Positions 53,812 through 62,689 of a stretch of 64,000 nt of DNA are shown piece after piece. This DNA comes from Rhodospirillum sp. (GTDB lineage: Bacteria; Pseudomonadota; Alphaproteobacteria; Dongiales; Dongiaceae), in contig PNKY01000005.1 of assembly GCA_013822765.1 (NCBI GenBank), positions 124,001 to 188,000 of the forward strand, read 5' to 3'. How positions within the stretch are numbered: position 1 is the stretch's first letter; every line of letters begins with the position of its first letter. A model generated the notes under the pieces. That model did no database searches. It was not told the origin of the DNA and saw only the letters and a program-made list of their open reading frames with translations. Position numbers and translations under genes: made by a program.

Positions 53812-55422
53812 ATGGTCAGAACGATTCGAATGCCATCTTTTGATTTCGGTGGCCGCGCCCGTGGCGTGGCTCTGTTCGCGTTTCTCGGGTTCGCCATCGC
53901 CGGCTGCGCCGGCAGCAGCTCCGACACCGACCCATCCGCCCTGTCCCGCCAGATGTTCGAGGCAGGCTTCGAGGATATCGAGCAGGTCTATATCGACAAG
54001 CCGGATATCGGCACCCTGGCGCTCGCCGGCATGCAGCAGCTAAGCACCATCGATTCCGATGTGACCACGCGCCGCACCGGCGACAAGGTCGAGCTGCTCC
54101 TCAAGAACCAGATCGCCTACAGCCGGACCGTCGATGCCGACTATGACGCCGAGGATTGGGGCGACCTGACCGCCGACATGCTGACCGAGGCGACCGAGGA
54201 TTCCGAGAAGATCAAGACCGCGCCGACCGAGAAGGTCTACGAGGCGATGTTCAGCGGCGTGGTCGGCAAGCTCGACCAGTTCTCGCGCTACGCCGGCGCC
54301 CAGAACGCGCGCGAGAACCGCGCGGCGCGCGACGGCTTCGGCGGCATCGGCGTGCGCATCTCGGTCGAGGACGACGAGGTGCGCGTCATCTCCGTCATGC
54401 ACTACACGCCCGCCGAGCGCATGGGGCTCAAGAACGACGACGTCATCACCGAGATCGACGGCCAGACCACCAAGGGCCTCAACCAGCAGCAGGTGGTGGA
54501 CAAGCTGCGCGGTCCGGTCGACAGCACGGTCGACATCACGATCCGGCGGGTCGAGGAGTCCGATCCGTTCGTCGTTTCGATCACCCGTGCCCACGTGGTG
54601 CCGGAAACCGTGAACTACCGGCGCGAAGGCGATGTCGGTTATTTCCGCATTTACAGCTTCAACTCCGAGACCGCCGAAAGCCTGAAGCGCGCGGTGGAGG
54701 ATGCCGAGCAGGAAATCGGCCCGCGCCTCAGCGGCCTCATCATCGACTTGCGCGACAACCCCGGTGGACTGCTGAACCAGTCGGTCGCCGTCTCCAACCT
54801 GTTCCTGACCGAGGGGCGCGTGGTCTCCACCCACGGCCGCCACCCGGACAGCCACCAGTATTTCGAGGCGAGCGGCGAGGACATCACCAACGGCAAGCCG
54901 ATCGTGGTGCTGGTCGACGGCAACTCCGCGTCCGCCGCCGAGATCGTCGCCGCCGCGCTGCAGGACAACCGCCGCGCCGTGGTAGTCGGCAGCAACACCT
55001 ACGGCAAGGGCACGGTGCAGACCGTCCTGCCGCTGCCCAACCAGGGCGAGATCACGCTGACCTGGGCACGCTTCCATGCGCCGTCGGGCTACACGCTGCA
55101 TCATCTGGGGGTGCTGCCCAGCATCTGCACCTCGACCTATCGCACCGCCGATGAAGTGATGCAGGACCTCACCGCCGGCCGGCTGCCGATGGTGCCGACC
55201 GACCGCCGCAACGTCGTGAAGCCGGACGACACCAAGGGCCTGGAAGCGCTGCGCAAGACCTGCCCGGCGCGCGAGCAGGAGAACCCGATCGACCTCGAGG
55301 TCGCGCTGCGCCTGGTCTCCAAGCCCGACATGTTCGCGAGCGCCGTCCATCTGGCCGAGCCGCCGCAGCTGGGCCAGAACGAGCAAAGCGACGACGAGGA
55401 CGCGCCGCTCCTTACCCAATGA
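53812..55422 (+). CDS. S41 family peptidase, lipoprotein (CtpA-like)
   Basis: A 536-residue C-terminal processing protease. The N-terminal signal ends in the lipobox FAIAGCAG (Cys32), so it should be a lipoprotein. A PDZ domain is at about residues 185-265 (AERMGLKNDDVITEIDGQTT), and the S41 domain has IIDLRDNPGGLLNQSVAVSN, the catalytic Ser in DGNSASAAEIVAAAL, and a Lys in NTYGKGTVQTVLPL. It probably trims periplasmic proteins or controls peptidoglycan hydrolases. Its stop overlaps the NUDIX gene start (ATGA). Confidence 0.92.
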   Translation: MVRTIRMPSFDFGGRARGVALFAFLGFAIAGCAGSSSDTDPSALSRQMFEAGFEDIEQVYIDKPDIGTLALAGMQQLSTIDSDVTTRRTGDKVELLLKNQIAYSRTVDADYDAEDWGDLTADMLTEATEDSEKIKTAPTEKVYEAMFSGVVGKLDQFSRYAGAQNARENRAARDGFGGIGVRISVEDDEVRVISVMHYTPAERMGLKNDDVITEIDGQTTKGLNQQQVVDKLRGPVDSTVDITIRRVEESDPFVVSITRAHVVPETVNYRREGDVGYFRIYSFNSETAESLKRAVEDAEQEIGPRLSGLIIDLRDNPGGLLNQSVAVSNLFLTEGRVVSTHGRHPDSHQYFEASGEDITNGKPIVVLVDGNSASAAEIVAAALQDNRRAVVVGSNTYGKGTVQTVLPLPNQGEITLTWARFHAPSGYTLHHLGVLPSICTSTYRTADEVMQDLTAGRLPMVPTDRRNVVKPDDTKGLEALRKTCPAREQENPIDLEVALRLVSKPDMFASAVHLAEPPQLGQNEQSDDEDAPLLTQ

Positions 55423-56126
55423 CCGCCGGCAGGGTCGTGCGGCCGGTCGACGCCGCCGGCCTGATCCTGCTGCGCGGCAAGCGCGAGGCGCCTGAGATCC
55501 TGCTCGGACGGCGGCATTCCAAGACCACGTTCCTTCCTGACATCTATGTCGTGCCTGGAGGCCGCGTCGATCCGGGCGACCACCTGCCATCGGGTTTCCG
55601 TGAGCGGCTTCATCCGGCGGTCGCCAAGGCTCTGGGCAGCGGCCGGCGGCCCCCAGTCGCCTTCCTGCGGGCGGCCCTGCGAGAGCTGCACGAGGAGACT
55701 GGGCTCATGCTGGCCGGCGGCGGCAGCGGCAGGCCGGGCGAGGCCGACGTCTGGCAGGCCTATGGGCAAGCCAGCTCCGCGCCGGACTTCGGCGCTCTCG
55801 ACTTCGTGCTGCGCGCGATCACGCCGGTCGGCTCGCACCGGCGCTACAACACGCGCTTCTTCCTGGGCGATGGCGGGACCGCGGTTGGCGCACTGCAAAG
55901 CAACGGCGAACTGCTCGACCTGCGCTGGCGCAAGGTGGCGGAACTGGACCGGCTCAACATCGTCGATGTGACCTGGGCGCTGATCCGCCTTGCGCTGGCG
56001 CGTTGGCAGGCCCGCGTTCCGGTCGGAGGAGAACCGGCTAAGTTATTGGTATATAGAAAAGATTCTCTTGTTCTCCGCGCTCCGACCAAACCGCGTCGGC
56101 TCGCCCGCGGCGGCACGCGGGCTTGA
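55419..56126 (+). CDS. NUDIX hydrolase
   Basis: A protein of 235 residues. The NUDIX box is split: VVPGGRVDPGDHLPS gives the first glycines and FLRAALRELHEETGLMLAGG gives the REUxEExGU part, with about 30 residues between them. This matches the larger NUDT7/NUDT19-like group acting on CoA derivatives, but the substrate here is not fixed. It overlaps the S41 peptidase gene by 4 bp. Confidence 0.88.
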   Translation: MTAGRVVRPVDAAGLILLRGKREAPEILLGRRHSKTTFLPDIYVVPGGRVDPGDHLPSGFRERLHPAVAKALGSGRRPPVAFLRAALRELHEETGLMLAGGGSGRPGEADVWQAYGQASSAPDFGALDFVLRAITPVGSHRRYNTRFFLGDGGTAVGALQSNGELLDLRWRKVAELDRLNIVDVTWALIRLALARWQARVPVGGEPAKLLVYRKDSLVLRAPTKPRRLARGGTRA

Positions 56127-56193
56127 CTTTGGGCGTTCCGTGGCTATGGTGCGCCCACCTTTTTTGGCCCTATGGCACTGACGAGATTGAGAA

Positions 56194-56361
56194 ATGGCGA
56201 AGTCCAACACGGTCCTGATCAAGCTGGTGAGCACGGCGGACACCGGCTACTACTACGTGACCAAGAAGAATCCGCGCACCTCGACCGAGAAGCTCGAGTT
56301 CAAGAAGTACGATCCGGTGGCGCGCAAGCACGTCGCCTTCAAGGAATCGAAGATTAAGTAG
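56194..56361 (+). CDS. rpmG: 50S ribosomal protein L33
   Basis: A 55-residue protein, [20 protein letters not shown] then [20 protein letters not shown] and a basic end. It has no CxxC pairs, so it is the zinc-free form, which suits cells that may face zinc limitation. The start is preceded by GAGATTGAGAA. It is followed by a clear terminator. Confidence 0.97.
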   Translation: MAKSNTVLIKLVSTADTGYYYVTKKNPRTSTEKLEFKKYDPVARKHVAFKESKIK

Positions 56362-56389
56362 CTTCGGTCAGACTGGACGACCGATATCG

Positions 56390-56415
56390 GGCGCTTGGCA
56401 TAGCCAAGCGCCTTT
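56390..56415 (+). terminator. Rho-independent terminator after rpmG
   Basis: A 10-bp perfect stem (56390-56399 GGCGCTTGGC with 56403-56412) and a 3-nt loop, then TTT. It is 29 bp past the rpmG stop and just before the polysaccharide cassette, so that cassette is likely transcribed separately. Confidence 0.85.
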
Positions 56416-56444
56416 CGCTTGTCCGCTCGCCAAGTCGAGGCACC

Positions 56445-57182
56445 ATGGTTATATCCGGCTGCATGGTGGAGCATTCCGCGAAAATCGCTCACGTGATTGT
56501 CGTCGCCGGCCCGTCGGGTTCCGGCAAGACGACCCTGATGCGGCAGCTCGCCGCCGGACTATTGTCTCCTGAGATTCGCAGCCACTTGCCACAGGACGCC
56601 GAACGCTGGGCGCAGGTTCATGGCAATCGTCATCCGGCATGGCTTCCCCGCGCAGCCCGGGGCGAGGCGGAAGGCGGCGGCATTGTGCTGCACTATGACC
56701 TGACGCGCGACGGGCTCTCTTTCGTAGACGAATATGCACGCGACCCCGCCCTGCAGATCGTGCGGCTTGCGGATCGCGTCACGTTCCTTCTGCTGCGGCC
56801 GAGCACGACGAGGCTCTTAAGGCAGTGGGGACAAGCCAAAATGGGTATCGTCAGCAGCACCCGCCTCCGGAGCCGCCGCATCCTGGGCGCCGTTGCCGGC
56901 GTTGCAGCATCGCTGGTACGGATCATGCCGTTGTGGTCGCCCCGCCACCGCGCGGCGATGTTGAAGCGGCTTGAAGCGCTGCGCCCCAGGTCGCCGCACA
57001 TCCTTGCACTCTACCTGCGCGACGGCGGGGTCGAAGCGATGTTTCGCGCTTGGGACAGGTTCGTCACGTCCCTGAAGGCCGACGGCATCCAACTCACAGA
57101 GATCCGTATTGCACCCGATCCGGCCGCAGAAATCGGGCATGGCCGTTGGTTGATCGTCTCGAGGCCTCCAGAGCAACCATAA
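56445..57182 (+). CDS. P-loop NTPase, unknown role (polysaccharide cassette gene 1)
   Basis: A 245-residue protein. The Walker A motif is GPSGSGKT at residues 22-29, after VIVVAG. A second part, EGGGIVLHYDLTRDGL, could supply Walker B. The rest (LLRPSTTRLLRQWGQAKMGI, IMPLWSPRHRAAMLKRLEAL) is basic and lacks known kinase motifs. The start is uncertain (56445 or 56463). It is next to two genes of polysaccharide type, so it may be a sugar or lipid kinase, but that is inference. Confidence 0.7.
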   Translation: MVISGCMVEHSAKIAHVIVVAGPSGSGKTTLMRQLAAGLLSPEIRSHLPQDAERWAQVHGNRHPAWLPRAARGEAEGGGIVLHYDLTRDGLSFVDEYARDPALQIVRLADRVTFLLLRPSTTRLLRQWGQAKMGIVSSTRLRSRRILGAVAGVAASLVRIMPLWSPRHRAAMLKRLEALRPRSPHILALYLRDGGVEAMFRAWDRFVTSLKADGIQLTEIRIAPDPAAEIGHGRWLIVSRPPEQP

Positions 57183-57201
57183 GCCTACCCTTTGTGCGAG
57201 A

Positions 57202-57960
57202 ATGTCCGCTATCCTCCGCGAAAATGGGGACCCAGGGGATGGTCGCTTGAACGATATGGCGGAAGCTGACCGACTCGCCTTGCTGCGCAGTCGATGGCGT
57301 GCGCGTTTGGAGCACCGCCGTTGTCTGATCATCGGATCGGCACCCGGCGCGGCGGCTCCCGATCTCGTCGGCATCGATACCGTCATTTGTGTCAACGGCT
57401 CGCCCTGGATCGCTCGTCGTCTGGGCATCGAGCGGCCCGACATTACCGTGGTGGCCGGCTTCGCAACGCTGGGGAACAACGAGGTGAGGCGCGCGACCAC
57501 CGCCGCCTTGCGCGGCCTGTCGACCGACGAGCTCTTGTTTGTCGAGGCGGGGATGAATGTGCAACACGGCCGCCAAGTGCTGGACGAGGTTGGTTTTGCC
57601 TATCGTCACCTCACCTCCATCTCCGTCGATGAGCGCGCCGCGATCATCGATGCCGTGTGTGGCGTGCCGTTGGGAGTAGGCAAGCGCGATGACCGCATTT
57701 CGCACGGGATTTTCGCCGCCGTGCTGGCCATCTGGGGCGGCGCGACCGACGTGGTTTTGGCCGGCTTTTCGATGGCTGGCGGCCACGCGTACATCCCGGG
57801 CGAGACGGTACGCCATCACCTCAATGGCGACCGGAAGTTCCTGAGCCTGACCGGCCGTCTCGGCTGCCGCGTCAGCACGACGGCATCCGAACTGAGCACG
57901 ATGTTCGGCATCGCGCGGTGCGACGATGCGACGCCCTCCGGCATTGCGGCATCATGCTGA
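57202..57960 (+). CDS. Uncharacterised protein with sialyltransferase-like N-terminus (cassette gene 2)
   Basis: A protein of 252 residues, no signal peptide. Residues 40-75 (RRCLIIGSAPGAAAPDLVGI, DTVICVNGSPW) look like the nucleotide-sugar-binding start of GT42/DUF115-type proteins, where a GxGPS turn is followed by a VxxxN strand. Later, GGATDVVLAGFSMAGGHAYI resembles the end of that fold. It is coupled to the pyruvyl transferase gene by a 7-bp overlap. A glycosyltransferase role is plausible but not shown. Confidence 0.65.
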   Translation: MSAILRENGDPGDGRLNDMAEADRLALLRSRWRARLEHRRCLIIGSAPGAAAPDLVGIDTVICVNGSPWIARRLGIERPDITVVAGFATLGNNEVRRATTAALRGLSTDELLFVEAGMNVQHGRQVLDEVGFAYRHLTSISVDERAAIIDAVCGVPLGVGKRDDRISHGIFAAVLAIWGGATDVVLAGFSMAGGHAYIPGETVRHHLNGDRKFLSLTGRLGCRVSTTASELSTMFGIARCDDATPSGIAASC

Positions 57961-58931
57961 CCAGGCTTTGGGAACGCGTTCTGCCAACAGTGACCGATCG
58001 GCCTCCGCTCAATCTGGCGATCTTCAACGATACCGGCGCCACCCGTCACTATGGCTGCGAATTGGTGATGAGTACGTTGACAGGCGGACTTACCGCGCAC
58101 GGCATGACCTCGGCATGGTCGCATCGTGTCGGCGTGGATTGGCGGACGTTTCGGCACGAGATTCCGCGATTTCCCGCGATCGCCGGCATCGTGGTCAATG
58201 GCGAAGGCAGCATCCACCACTCCGCCAGCCGCCCTCGCGCCCGATATCTGAGCCAGCTTGGAAATTTCGCCCATGACGACCTTGGCGTCCCGGCGTTCCT
58301 GCTCAACGCCACCATCAGCGACATCGAGGATGATGTGGCCGACGAGCTGCGTGCTTTCGATCGCATCTGGGTGCGCGAGAGCGGCAGCCTGGCCGAGCTC
58401 GAGGCGCGCGCCATCACGAGCAAGGTCGTCCCTGATCTGACGCTGTCCACGCCGCTGAAGAGCGCATGGCGGCGTAGCGGCATCTGCGGCACCGACAGCG
58501 TACTCGGCGAAGTTTCACAGGCGATCGCAACATTGTGCGACCGCCGCGGCTGGCCGGTCCGGCCGATGCAGCGGCGGCCGCAGGGCGCCAACGATGGGCG
58601 GCAAACCGCCGCGGCCTACGCCAAGTGGCTGTCCTCGCACGCATTAGTCGTGACCGGCAGATTCCACGCCGTCACGATGTGCATCGCGACCAGGACGCCA
58701 TTTGTCGCGGTCGAGTCCAACTCGCCGAAGATCTCGTCCCTTGTCCGGGACGTGTTCGGCGACACCAGGCGCGTGCTCGATCTCGATGCGATCAAGCAGT
58801 TGAACCCCGACAGCTACGTCACCTGGTCGCGCGAGGAGATCCGGGCGTTGAAGGAGTATATGCGAGCCGCGCGGCCCAAGACATTCCGTATGTTTGCTGA
58901 TGTGGCCGCTGTGTTGTCGCTACGCCGATAG
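57954..58931 (+). CDS. Polysaccharide pyruvyl transferase family protein (cassette gene 3)
   Basis: A protein of 325 residues from the ATG at 57954. It has N-terminal FNDTGATRHYGCELVMSTL, the middle GIVVNGEGSIHHS, and the C-terminal VVTGRFHAVTMCIATRTPFV with VAVESNSPKISSL, all features of PF04230. Members put a pyruvate ketal on a sugar of exopolysaccharide. It overlaps gene 2 and ends 17 bp before the convergent pleD gene. Confidence 0.85.
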   Translation: MLTRLWERVLPTVTDRPPLNLAIFNDTGATRHYGCELVMSTLTGGLTAHGMTSAWSHRVGVDWRTFRHEIPRFPAIAGIVVNGEGSIHHSASRPRARYLSQLGNFAHDDLGVPAFLLNATISDIEDDVADELRAFDRIWVRESGSLAELEARAITSKVVPDLTLSTPLKSAWRRSGICGTDSVLGEVSQAIATLCDRRGWPVRPMQRRPQGANDGRQTAAAYAKWLSSHALVVTGRFHAVTMCIATRTPFVAVESNSPKISSLVRDVFGDTRRVLDLDAIKQLNPDSYVTWSREEIRALKEYMRAARPKTFRMFADVAAVLSLRR

Positions 58932-58948
58932 CCGGCGCAGCCGCAGTC

Positions 58949-60340
58949 TCAAGCGACCAATAGCGCACTGGGGTCGGCGCAGACCTGGTTGCGGCCGCCT
59001 TGCTTGGCGCGGTAGAGGGCGGCGTCGGCGAGCTTGATGAGCTCTTCGCCGGGCATCGCCACGGTGGTGGAGGCAACGCCGATGCTGACCGTGACGGTGA
59101 GCTTGCCCTCCGGCGCGTCGGCGACGTCCATCGGGGTCGAGCCGATCTTGGCGCACAGGCGCTCCGCCGCTTTCAGCGCGTTGTCGCCTTCGGTGTCGGG
59201 CAGCAGGATGACGAATTCCTCGCCGCCGAACCTGGCCACCATGTCGATGTTGCGCATGCACTGGGTGGCGCGCTGGGCGAACTGCTTCAGCACCTCGTCG
59301 CCCGCGGCATGGCCATAAGTGTCGTTGACCGACTTGAAGCGGTCGAGATCGCACACCATCACGGACAGCGCCTTGCCGGTATCGCCAACGCGCTTCATCA
59401 GGCCTTCCATGTGGCGCAGCGCGTAGCGGCGGTTATAGACGCCGGTCAGCACGTCGGTCAGCGCCATCGACAGGCTGCGCTCGTAGTTGGTGCGCAGGCG
59501 GTCCTGATAGCGCCGGCGGCGCACCTGGATGCGCACGCGCGCCAGCAGCTCGTTGGCGTCGATCGGCTTCATCAGGTAATCGCTGACACCGATGTCGAGG
59601 CCCTTGACCAGGCGCGGCATCTCGAACTCGTCGACGATCAGCAGGATCGGCACCTGCCGCGTTTCGTCGGCGGAGCGCAGGTTGGAGCAGAGCCGCAGCC
59701 CGTCCTCCTGCCCGATCTGCAGGCCGGTGATGACGAGGTCGTAGTTGCCCTTGGCCGACTTCTGCATGGCGTCGGCGGAATTGGCGGCGACCTCGACGGT
59801 GTCCTTGTCGGCGGCCAGGATGGTGGTGGTGCGCTGAGCGGCGGGCGCGAAGCTCTCCACCAGCAGCACCTTGGCGCCGGTGTGATCCTCCTCCTCCGGC
59901 TCGGCTTCGGTCGACAGCACGTCGAAGGCGCCGGAGGTCTGCTCGCGCATGCGCCATTCGTCCATGATCATTTTCAGGCGGACGAGCGAGCGCACGCGCG
60001 CGAACAGCGCGAGGTCGTTCACAGGCTTGGTGAGAAAATCGTCTGCGCCGGCCTCGAGGCCGCGCACGCGGTCGGCCTGATCGCTGAGCGCCGTGACCAT
60101 CACCACCGGCAGGAAGCGGGTGCGCGGATTGGCGCGGATGCGCTTGCACACCTCGAACCCATCGAGCTCCGGCATCATCACGTCCAGGAGCACGATATCG
60201 GGAGTCTGCTTTTCGATGAGCGCGAGGGCTTCCTTGCCGCTCGACGCCGTCATGACCTCGAAATACTCGGCCGCGAGCTTCGCTTCCAGCAAGCGGACAT
60301 TGGCGGCGATATCGTCAACGACCAGAACCCGCGCCGACAT
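58949..60340 (-). CDS. pleD: PleD-type response regulator diguanylate cyclase
   Basis: A 463-residue protein: a REC domain (residues 1-120; phospho-Asp53 in VLLDVMMPELDGFEV), a REC-like adaptor (about 155-275; the Asp is replaced in DLVITGLQ), and a GGDEF domain with ARFGGEEFVILLPD. An RxxD inhibitory site lies just before it (RNID). Makes c-di-GMP when phosphorylated and, in Caulobacter, acts in the polar cell-cycle pathway with DivK, whose gene lies 12 bp upstream. Confidence 0.96.
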   Translation of the reverse strand: MSARVLVVDDIAANVRLLEAKLAAEYFEVMTASSGKEALALIEKQTPDIVLLDVMMPELDGFEVCKRIRANPRTRFLPVVMVTALSDQADRVRGLEAGADDFLTKPVNDLALFARVRSLVRLKMIMDEWRMREQTSGAFDVLSTEAEPEEEDHTGAKVLLVESFAPAAQRTTTILAADKDTVEVAANSADAMQKSAKGNYDLVITGLQIGQEDGLRLCSNLRSADETRQVPILLIVDEFEMPRLVKGLDIGVSDYLMKPIDANELLARVRIQVRRRRYQDRLRTNYERSLSMALTDVLTGVYNRRYALRHMEGLMKRVGDTGKALSVMVCDLDRFKSVNDTYGHAAGDEVLKQFAQRATQCMRNIDMVARFGGEEFVILLPDTEGDNALKAAERLCAKIGSTPMDVADAPEGKLTVTVSIGVASTTVAMPGEELIKLADAALYRAKQGGRNQVCADPSALLVA

Positions 60341-60352
60341 AGGTAATCGAAC

Positions 60353-60766
60353 CTACTGCAAGAAGCGGTCGACGGTTTCCAGGAATTGAACGACGGAGAT
60401 CGGCTTGGCGATGTAGGCTTCGCAGCCACCCTCGCGGATCTTCTCCTCGTCGCCCTTCATCGCGAACGCCGTGACGGCAATGATGGGAATGGATTTGAGG
60501 TTGTCGTCTTCCTTGATCCACTTGGTGACTTCCAGGCCGCTGACTTCCGGCAACTGGATGTCCATCAGGATCAGGTCCGGCTTGTGCTGACGCGCGAGCT
60601 TCAGCGCTTCCATGCCGTCCTTGGTCTGCAGAATGTTGTAGCCGTGCGCCTGGATCAGATCGTGGAAGAGCTTCATGTTGAGCTCGTTGTCTTCGACGAT
60701 CAGGATCGTCTTCTCGGACGCGCGGCGGCGCTTTTCCTCCGGCGTCATCTGTTGCCTCTCAAGCAT
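60353..60766 (-). CDS. divK: Single-domain response regulator DivK
   Basis: A protein of 137 residues. The REC domain begins near residue 19 ([20 protein letters not shown]), phospho-Asp is at position 69 ([16 protein letters not shown]), and the switch Lys is in AYIAKPISV. The family is usually shorter; the first 18 residues form an extra basic tail. ATGs at 60766 (GGAGG four bases upstream) and 60748 (GAGAGG, six) are both possible. It is the first gene of the divK-pleD operon and should control asymmetric division via the DivJ/PleC kinases. Confidence 0.95.
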   Translation of the reverse strand: MLERQQMTPEEKRRRASEKTILIVEDNELNMKLFHDLIQAHGYNILQTKDGMEALKLARQHKPDLILMDIQLPEVSGLEVTKWIKEDDNLKSIPIIAVTAFAMKGDEEKIREGGCEAYIAKPISVVQFLETVDRFLQ

Positions 60767-60942
60767 TGGTCCTCCGGCCGGATATTCCCCGGTACAAATC
60801 GGCCAAATTTCTGGCTAGCCTGCCCAACCCCATCGACTCGATCACCCAGGGCAGGTTTCACCCAACTTATGCATAATTGGACAATGGTAAACAAATGGTG
60901 TTCAACCTTGTATTAACTCTTTTGGGCAGGTGCCCTTAAGCC

Positions 60943-62250
60943 ATGCCAGACGCCCTTCCGGAGCAGGCCCAATCCCAGCACGGCTTTTGCCGGGATTGCG
61001 GCGCTCGGGTGGCGCCTGGGGCCGCCATGGCCGTCCGTTGCCCCAAATGCCGCTCACCGCGCCTGGTCCGTCATAGCGAGCTTTTCGAGCTCACCATAGC
61101 GCACATAGATTGCGATGCCTTTTACGCCGCGATCGAGAAGCGCGACAATCCAGACTTACGAGATAGGCCACTTATCATAGGTGGCTCAACCCGCGGCGTT
61201 GTCTCAACCTGCTGTTATATTGCTCGAATCTCCGGCGTCCGGTCGGCCATGCCGATGTTCCAGGCTAGGAAACTTTGCCCGAACGCCACCATCTTGCCTC
61301 CTAACATGGCGAAATATCAGAAGGCGGGCAAGGAAGTCCGCGCGCTGATGCTTGAGCTGACACCGCTGGTGGAGCCGTTATCGATCGATGAAGCCTTCCT
61401 CGATCTCACCGGCACCGAGACGCTGCACAAGGGCAGCGCGGCGGAAAGCCTCGCGCGCCTCGCGCTGAAGATCGAGCGGGAGGTCGGCATCACAGTGTCG
61501 ATCGGCCTCAGCCACAACAAATTCCTGGCCAAGATCGCCTCCGACCTTAACAAGCCGCGCGGCTTCTCGGTGATCGGTAAGGCGGAGACCCTCTCGTTCC
61601 TCGCCGACAAGCCGGTGCGCTTCGTGTGGGGCATCGGCCAGAAGACCAGCGACGGCCTGGCCAAGGACGGGCTGACCACGCTGGGGCAGATCCAATCCAT
61701 GGCGGAGCGCGATCTCGTCGCGCGTTACGGCAAGCTGGGCGCGCACCTGTGGCACCTGGCGCGCGGCCAGGATGAGCGCATCGTCGATCCCGAGGGCGAG
61801 ACCAAGAGCGTGTCGGCGGAAACCACGTTCGATGTCGACATCGCCGATCTCGAAGCGCTCAAGCACGAGCTGTGGCCACTGTGCGAAAAGGTGTCCGAGC
61901 GGCTGAAGCGCGCCGGCCTTGCCGGCGGCAACGTGCATCTCAAGCTCAAGACCGCCAGTTTCCGCATCATCTCGCGCCAGATGTCGCTGAACGCGCCGAC
62001 CCAGCTGGCGGAGACGCTGTTCCGCTGCGGCCGCGCGCTGCTGGAGAAGGAAGCGACCGGCATCCCGTATCGCTTGATCGGCATCGGCGTCGGCGACATC
62101 CGCGACGCCGCGGACGCCGACCCCACCGACCTCGCCGACCCCGACGCCGCGCAGCGCCGCAAGGTCGAGGCCGCGATCGACGCGGTGCGCGCCAAGCTCG
62201 GAAAGGGCAGCATCGGCAAGGGGCGCGGGATCGAGATCAAGCGGCGCTGA
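60943..62250 (+). CDS. dinB: DNA polymerase IV with N-terminal zinc-ribbon-like extension
   Basis: A Y-family translesion polymerase of 435 residues. The first 50 residues have four cysteines, 16, 19, 33 and 36 (CRDCGARV and CPKCRSPR), which look like a zinc ribbon, before the palm begins at AHIDCDAFYAAIEKRDNP (catalytic Asp56). SIDEAFLDLTG gives the second catalytic pair. Little finger and thumb are complete. It is divergent from divK, as in other alphaproteobacteria. I found no LexA box upstream. Confidence 0.94.
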   Translation: MPDALPEQAQSQHGFCRDCGARVAPGAAMAVRCPKCRSPRLVRHSELFELTIAHIDCDAFYAAIEKRDNPDLRDRPLIIGGSTRGVVSTCCYIARISGVRSAMPMFQARKLCPNATILPPNMAKYQKAGKEVRALMLELTPLVEPLSIDEAFLDLTGTETLHKGSAAESLARLALKIEREVGITVSIGLSHNKFLAKIASDLNKPRGFSVIGKAETLSFLADKPVRFVWGIGQKTSDGLAKDGLTTLGQIQSMAERDLVARYGKLGAHLWHLARGQDERIVDPEGETKSVSAETTFDVDIADLEALKHELWPLCEKVSERLKRAGLAGGNVHLKLKTASFRIISRQMSLNAPTQLAETLFRCGRALLEKEATGIPYRLIGIGVGDIRDAADADPTDLADPDAAQRRKVEAAIDAVRAKLGKGSIGKGRGIEIKRR

Positions 62251-62263
62251 CCGGAGGTTAGCC

Positions 62264-62689
62264 ATGACGGACGATCCGTTCGATCTGCAGCGCTTCGTCG
62301 ATGCGCAGGCGCCGGTCTATGAGCGCGTGCGCACAGAGCTGAGGAACGGCCGCAAGCACAGCCACTGGATGTGGTTTATCTTCCCGCAGATCGCCGGGCT
62401 TGGTCACTCCGCGATGGCGCAACGCTATGCCATCTCATCGCTGCGCGAAGCCGAGGCCTATCTGAAGCATCCGGTTCTTGGCTCCAGGCTGCGGGAGTGT
62501 GTGCGCCTGATTCTCCAGGTCAACGGCAAATCGGCTTACGAGATCCTGGGTTCGCCGGACGATATGAAGTTTCATTCCTGCGCAACGTTGTTCGGCCGCG
62601 CCGCTCCGCAGGAGGATATCTTTCTGGATGCGCTGGAGAAATACTTCGGCGGCGCTGAAGATCAGGCCACCGTTGCGCGCCTTCGCTAG
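62264..62689 (+). CDS. DUF1810 family protein
   Basis: A 141-residue protein with the DUF1810 pattern: LQRFVDAQAPVYERVRTELR, GRKHSHWMWFIFPQIAGLG and DMKFHSCATLFGRAAPQEDI. Eukaryotic relatives are called calpastatin-like, but no activity is known for the bacterial group. It starts 13 bp after dinB, so the two may be co-transcribed. Its stop overlaps the stop of the convergent eipB-like gene. Confidence 0.9.
   Translation: MTDDPFDLQRFVDAQAPVYERVRTELRNGRKHSHWMWFIFPQIAGLGHSAMAQRYAISSLREAEAYLKHPVLGSRLRECVRLILQVNGKSAYEILGSPDDMKFHSCATLFGRAAPQEDIFLDALEKYFGGAEDQATVARLR

Noticed and set aside
60880..60930. CtrA-like TTAA sites near divK/dinB
   Set aside because: The TTAA pairs are not seven bases apart, so the consensus is not met.
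60767..60942. LexA-type GTTC site upstream of dinB (GTTCAACCTTGTA)
   Set aside because: The second GTTC half after seven bases is missing, so it does not meet the alphaproteobacterial LexA consensus.
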